A stretch of 64,000 nt of DNA from Alkalimonas cellulosilytica (GTDB taxonomy: Bacteria; Pseudomonadota; Gammaproteobacteria; Enterobacterales; Alteromonadaceae): the NCBI RefSeq assembly GCF_036325985.1, contig NZ_JAUHLI010000002.1, positions 186,001 through 250,000 of the forward strand. The letters are read 5' to 3'. The position numbers were made by a program, and so were the translations under genes. Below the pieces are notes generated by a model, which saw only the letters and a list, made by a program, of their open reading frames with translations, did not search any database and was not told the origin of the DNA. Of this stretch, positions 60,429 to 64,000 are shown piece after piece. The stretch's first letter is position 1. Each line of letters begins with the position of its first letter.

Positions 60429-61577
60429 TTATTTGGCGTACTGACGCAACGCTTCAGCTTTGTCAGTTTGCTCCCACGGGAACTCATTGCGACCAAAGTG
60501 ACCATAGGCCGCTGTTGGCAGGTAGATAGGACGCTCGAGTTGCAGCATGTCAATCAGGCCGTATGGGCGCAGATCAAAATGCTCGCGGATCAATCCAATC
60601 AGATGGCTTTCTTCCAGCTTGCTGGTACCAAAGGTTTCCACGCTGATAGAGGTAGGCTCAGCCACACCAATGGCGTAAGAGACCTGAATTTCACAGCGAT
60701 CGGCCAGGCCGGCAGCCACAATGTTCTTTGCAACATAACGGGCAGCGTAAGCCGCTGAGCGATCTACCTTGGATGGATCTTTACCAGAGAAAGCACCACC
60801 ACCGTGACGAGCCATACCGCCATAGGTATCCACAATGATCTTACGACCGGTCAGGCCACAGTCGCCCATAGGGCCACCAATCACAAAACGACCGGTTGGG
60901 TTAATAAAAAATTTGGTTTGACTGGTCAACCACTCGCCTGGCAATACCGGCTTGATGATTTCTTCCATCACCGCTTCGCGCAGATCGTCAGTACTGATGG
61001 TGTCGCAATGCTGAGTGGACAGCACCACCGCATCAATACCCACCGGCTTGCCATCTTCATAGATAAAGCTAAGCTGAGACTTAGCATCCGGACGCAACCA
61101 GGGCAGGGTACCATTTTTGCGTACCTGGGCCTGGCGCTGAACTAAACGGTGTGAGTAAGTAATAGGCGCTGGCATCAGCACGTCGGTTTCATTACTGGCA
61201 TAGCCAAACATTAGGCCTTGATCGCCGGCACCTTGTTCCTTTGGATCGGCACGATCAACACCCTGGTTGATATCCGGTGATTGCTTGCCAATGGCATTGA
61301 GTACAGCACAGGAGTCCGCATCAAAGCCCATATCGGAATGCACATAACCGATTTCGCGCACGGTTTTACGGGTCAGCTCTTCAATATCGACCCAGGCGCT
61401 GGTGCTGATTTCGCCGCCCACCAACACCATACCGGTTTTCACGAAGGTTTCGCAGGCAACCCGCGCCTTAGGATCTTGTGCCAGAATGGCATCCAGCACC
61501 GCATCAGAGATCTGATCGGCGATTTTATCCGGATGTCCTTCGGATACGGATTCAGAAGTAAAGATATGTTGTGCCAT
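60429..61577 (-). CDS. metK: S-adenosylmethionine synthetase
   Basis: A 383-residue enzyme making S-adenosylmethionine from methionine and ATP, full length. GHPDKIADQISDAVLDA near 14, GAGDQGLMFGYASNET near 117 and the catalytic loop GGGAFSGKDPSKVDRS near 260 are all intact. The ATG at 61577 (MAQHIFTSESVSEGH) is the family start; a five-residue longer frame is ignored. Supplies the methyl donor for the RNA and DNA methyltransferases in this window among others. Confidence 0.96.
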   Translation of the reverse strand: MAQHIFTSESVSEGHPDKIADQISDAVLDAILAQDPKARVACETFVKTGMVLVGGEISTSAWVDIEELTRKTVREIGYVHSDMGFDADSCAVLNAIGKQSPDINQGVDRADPKEQGAGDQGLMFGYASNETDVLMPAPITYSHRLVQRQAQVRKNGTLPWLRPDAKSQLSFIYEDGKPVGIDAVVLSTQHCDTISTDDLREAVMEEIIKPVLPGEWLTSQTKFFINPTGRFVIGGPMGDCGLTGRKIIVDTYGGMARHGGGAFSGKDPSKVDRSAAYAARYVAKNIVAAGLADRCEIQVSYAIGVAEPTSISVETFGTSKLEESHLIGLIREHFDLRPYGLIDMLQLERPIYLPTAAYGHFGRNEFPWEQTDKAEALRQYAK

Positions 61578-61901
61578 GGGCCTGTTATCCATTAAAAAAA
61601 GTTAAATACATAGCGCCCGCTGCAAAGGGTGTCCAGTGCGGGTGCCGATTTATAACGGCTATTTTAGAGAAATCGATCACACTTGGCTAGAAAAAGTTGA
61701 CGGCCAGACGTCTTTGACGCTGTATTCACCAGTCGAAGAGGTGATTTTAAATTTGCCATTGGCCGATGGCTGGGCGAAAATACGCAGCACAAAAAGCAGG
61801 GCAGCAAGACCCTGTCGCATACTCACGGTATAACAGCACTATTTCAGGGTGATGGCTTTGCCATGACTCGAGCCAATTTTTTCAACTACCCAGGAGTTAG
61901 C
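61578..61901. other. Divergent metK-tkt intergenic region, 324 bp
   Basis: Must contain promoters for metK (-) and tkt (+). No SAM-riboswitch-like structure, RNA gene or repeat was recognised. A 65-codon open frame at 61636-61833 is not considered coding. Confidence 0.5.
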
Positions 61902-63902
61902 ATGCCATCTCGTAAACAACTCGCCAACGCCATTCGTGCCCTTAGCATGGATGCGGTTCAAAAAGCCAACTCAGGTCATCCGGGTGCCCCTATGGGTATG
62001 GCGGATATTGCTGAAGTGCTGTGGCGTGATTTTTTAAAGCACAACCCGCACAACCCGAACTGGGCAGATCGCGATCGCTTTGTGCTGTCGAACGGCCACG
62101 GCTCCATGCTGTTGTATTCGCTGCTGCATTTATCCGGTTATGAGCTTGGCATCGAAGATCTGAAACAATTCCGCCAGTTGCACTCCAAAACACCAGGCCA
62201 CCCTGAGTATGGCTACGCACCAGGCGTCGAAACCACCACAGGCCCGCTAGGTCAGGGCATCACCAATGCGGTGGGTATGGCGATTGCCGAGAAATCGCTG
62301 GCGGCCCAGTTTAACCGGCCAGGTCATGAGCTGGTTGATCACTTTACTTATGTGTTCCTCGGCGATGGTTGCCTGATGGAAGGGATTTCGCACGAAGCTT
62401 GCTCGCTGGCGGGCACTTTAGGTTTGGGTAAGCTGATTGCTTTCTGGGATGACAACGGTATTTCGATTGATGGCGAAGTGGAAGGTTGGTTTACCGATGA
62501 TACGCCGGCACGTTTTAAAGCCTATGGTTGGCAGGTGATTGAATCGGTCGATGGCCATGATGCGCAGGCAGTAAAAGCTGCTATCGAGCAGGCGCAAGCT
62601 GAAACCGGCAAGCCAACCCTGATTTGCTGCAAAACCGTGATTGGTTACGGTGCACCCAACAAAGGTGGCAGCCATGATTGTCATGGTGCACCGCTCGGTG
62701 ATGCTGAAATTGCAGCCAGCCGTGAATTCTTACAATGGCCGCACGCCCCTTTTGAGATCCCGGCAGATATCTACGCCGACTGGGATGCCAAAGCCAAAGG
62801 GCAGCTGGCCGAGCAAAACTGGCAACAAAAGCTGGCTGCTTACCGGGCTGCACATCCTGAGCTAGCCGCTGAGTTTGAACGCCGTAACAGTGGCGAGCTG
62901 CCTGCCAACTGGGCCGAGCAAAGTGCTGCCTACATCGAAAAACTGCAAGCGAACCCAGCGAACGTTGCAACACGCAAAGCGTCGCAAAATGCACTGAATG
63001 CCTTTGGCCCGTTGTTGCCTGAGTTTATGGGCGGTTCAGCCGATTTAGCCGGCTCCAACCTCACCATCTGGTCAGGTTCAAAACCACTGACGCACAACGA
63101 TGCCAGCGGTAACTACATTTATTACGGCGTGCGCGAATTTGGTATGTCGGCCATTATGAATGGTATTGCACTGCATGGCGGCTTTGTGCCCTATGGCGCA
63201 ACTTTCCTGATGTTTATGGAATACGCCCGCAATGCAGTGCGGATGGCCGCGCTGATGAAACAAAGGGTGATTTTTGTCTACACTCACGACTCCATTGGTT
63301 TGGGCGAAGATGGCCCAACCCACCAGCCGGTTGAACAATTGGCGGCACTGCGTGCCACGCCTAACCTGATGAACTGGCGCCCGTGCGACCAGGTCGAGTC
63401 TGCTGTTGCCTGGCAAGCAGCCATTGAGCGCACGGAAGGCCCAACCAGCTTGATCTTTACCCGTCAGGGCTTACCGCAGCAAGAGCGAAGCGCAGAGCAA
63501 CTGGCAGCGATTCGCCGTGGTGGTTATGTGCTGCTGGATTGTGCAGGCACGCCGGAACTGATCCTGATGGCAACTGGCTCCGAAGTGCAATTGGCGATGA
63601 GCGCTGCGCAGCAACTGCAGCAAGAAGGCCGCAAAGTGCGGGTGGTATCGATGCCATCCACCGATGTATTTGATGCGCAGGATGCCAGCTACCGCGAACA
63701 AGTCCTGCCGGCTGCCGTCAGCCGCCGTATTGCGGTGGAAGCCGGGATTATGGATGGCTGGTACAAGTACGTGGGATTGAATGGCAAAGTCATCGGTATG
63801 ACCGGCTTTGGTGAGTCGGCGCCTGCCGAGCAGTTGTTTACTTATTTTGGCATCACCAGCGATAAGGTGCTGGCCGCTGCCCGTGAGCTACTTAATCAGT
63901 AA
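61902..63902 (+). CDS. tkt: Transketolase
   Basis: A 666-residue thiamine-diphosphate enzyme of the pentose phosphate pathway. NSGHPGAPMGMADIAE near 25, the ThDP-binding GDGCLMEGISHEA near 155 with the following DDNGISIDG, the Pyr-domain catalytic-region GGSADLAGSN near 382, and HDSIGLGEDGPTHQPVEQ near 473 are intact. AGGAG 5 nt before the ATG at 61902 sets the start (an in-frame upstream ATG at 61863 lacks one). Followed by a terminator hairpin and epd, the common tkt-epd order. Confidence 0.96.
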   Translation: MPSRKQLANAIRALSMDAVQKANSGHPGAPMGMADIAEVLWRDFLKHNPHNPNWADRDRFVLSNGHGSMLLYSLLHLSGYELGIEDLKQFRQLHSKTPGHPEYGYAPGVETTTGPLGQGITNAVGMAIAEKSLAAQFNRPGHELVDHFTYVFLGDGCLMEGISHEACSLAGTLGLGKLIAFWDDNGISIDGEVEGWFTDDTPARFKAYGWQVIESVDGHDAQAVKAAIEQAQAETGKPTLICCKTVIGYGAPNKGGSHDCHGAPLGDAEIAASREFLQWPHAPFEIPADIYADWDAKAKGQLAEQNWQQKLAAYRAAHPELAAEFERRNSGELPANWAEQSAAYIEKLQANPANVATRKASQNALNAFGPLLPEFMGGSADLAGSNLTIWSGSKPLTHNDASGNYIYYGVREFGMSAIMNGIALHGGFVPYGATFLMFMEYARNAVRMAALMKQRVIFVYTHDSIGLGEDGPTHQPVEQLAALRATPNLMNWRPCDQVESAVAWQAAIERTEGPTSLIFTRQGLPQQERSAEQLAAIRRGGYVLLDCAGTPELILMATGSEVQLAMSAAQQLQQEGRKVRVVSMPSTDVFDAQDASYREQVLPAAVSRRIAVEAGIMDGWYKYVGLNGKVIGMTGFGESAPAEQLFTYFGITSDKVLAAARELLNQ

Positions 63903-63910
63903 CAGACACA

Positions 63911-63935
63911 AGGACAGCCTGGGCTGTCCTTTTTT
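63911..63935 (+). terminator. Hairpin with T-run between tkt and epd
   Basis: Stem AGGACAGC / GCTGTCCT, loop CTGG, then TTTTT, 9 bp after the tkt stop and just before the epd ribosome site; may attenuate read-through into epd. Confidence 0.8.
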
Positions 63936-63953
63936 CTAAGGAGCATGAAACGA

Positions 63954-64000
63954 ATGCCCAGTTCGCAAGAACCTATTCGTGTTGCTATCAATGGTTTCGG
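63954..64000 (+). CDS. epd: Erythrose-4-phosphate dehydrogenase, N-terminus only
   Basis: Only 15 complete codons are present, reading MPSSQEPIRVAINGF, the start of the NAD-binding fold of the glyceraldehyde/erythrose-4-phosphate dehydrogenase family. The position after tkt favours epd (vitamin B6 branch) over gapA. An in-frame ATG at 63945 is possible, but AAGGAG would be only one base from it, so 63954 is preferred. Confidence 0.7.
   Translation, partial: MPSSQEPIRVAINGF

Noticed and set aside
61636..61833. Open frame of 65 codons between metK and tkt
   Set aside because: No ribosome site, no recognisable protein features and it occupies the divergent promoter region.
1..64000. CRISPR arrays, tRNA or rRNA genes, prophage structural genes
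   Set aside because: None seen on reading both strands; gaps between genes are short and lack such patterns.

Overview
The window looks like a piece of chromosome from a marine or freshwater gammaproteobacterium of the Alteromonadales/Rheinheimera-Alishewanella type. This is an inference. It rests on the housekeeping blocks (metK / tkt-epd and rsmE-gshB-yqgE-ruvX), a YciU-type protein, several TonB-dependent receptors, and proteins carrying GlyGly-CTERM and PEP-CTERM sorting tails. Coding density is high, most genes have a clear Shine-Dalgarno, and no tRNA, rRNA or CRISPR array was seen.

Left part (1-23 kb): a LysR regulator diverges from a receptor / N-formylglutamate-amidohydrolase-like / DcuC-superfamily transporter cluster. 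It is followed by a sulfate block in which cysA is separated from sbp-cysT-cysW by an SLC13-type permease, with a chromate transporter gene chrA next to sbp. A second nutrient cluster (class III aminotransferase, LysR, TonB receptor, MFS transporter) is bracketed by two secreted proteins that share a C39-like peptidase domain. A 14-bp sequence is repeated upstream of both the aminotransferase and the LysR/receptor pair and is a candidate operator.

Middle (23-43.6 kb): a giant amidohydrolase with an N-terminal beta-propeller; a MacA/MacB-like tripartite exporter whose adaptor carries an inserted Spy/CpxP-like helical segment; a subtilase with plant-type LRRs and a GlyGly-CTERM tail; maeA; a c-type cytochrome; a serine hydrolase; a tonB-like gene with an ECF sigma factor and a probable anti-sigma; and the RNA methyltransferases rlmA, rlmJ and a SpoU enzyme.

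Genomic island (43.6-46.95 kb): an AT-rich insert lies exactly between two 28-bp direct copies of the 3' end of the SpoU methyltransferase gene. It carries a KAP-family P-loop NTPase, a small beta-class DNA methyltransferase, a 60-residue cysteine-rich protein, and an internally deleted IS10-like element with intact inverted repeats and a perfect 9-bp target duplication. No integrase is present. It has the look of a compact anti-phage/defence island and is the most novel locus here.

Right part (47-64 kb): glgC; a seven-gene run made of a superinfection-immunity-family small membrane protein, a Yip1-family protein, an ABC exporter (adaptor, ATPase, permease) and a LytS/LytTR two-component pair; the DUF1653-ruvX-yqgE-gshB-rsmE block; a PEP-CTERM protein; an AbgT transporter; metK; tkt; and the first codons of epd.
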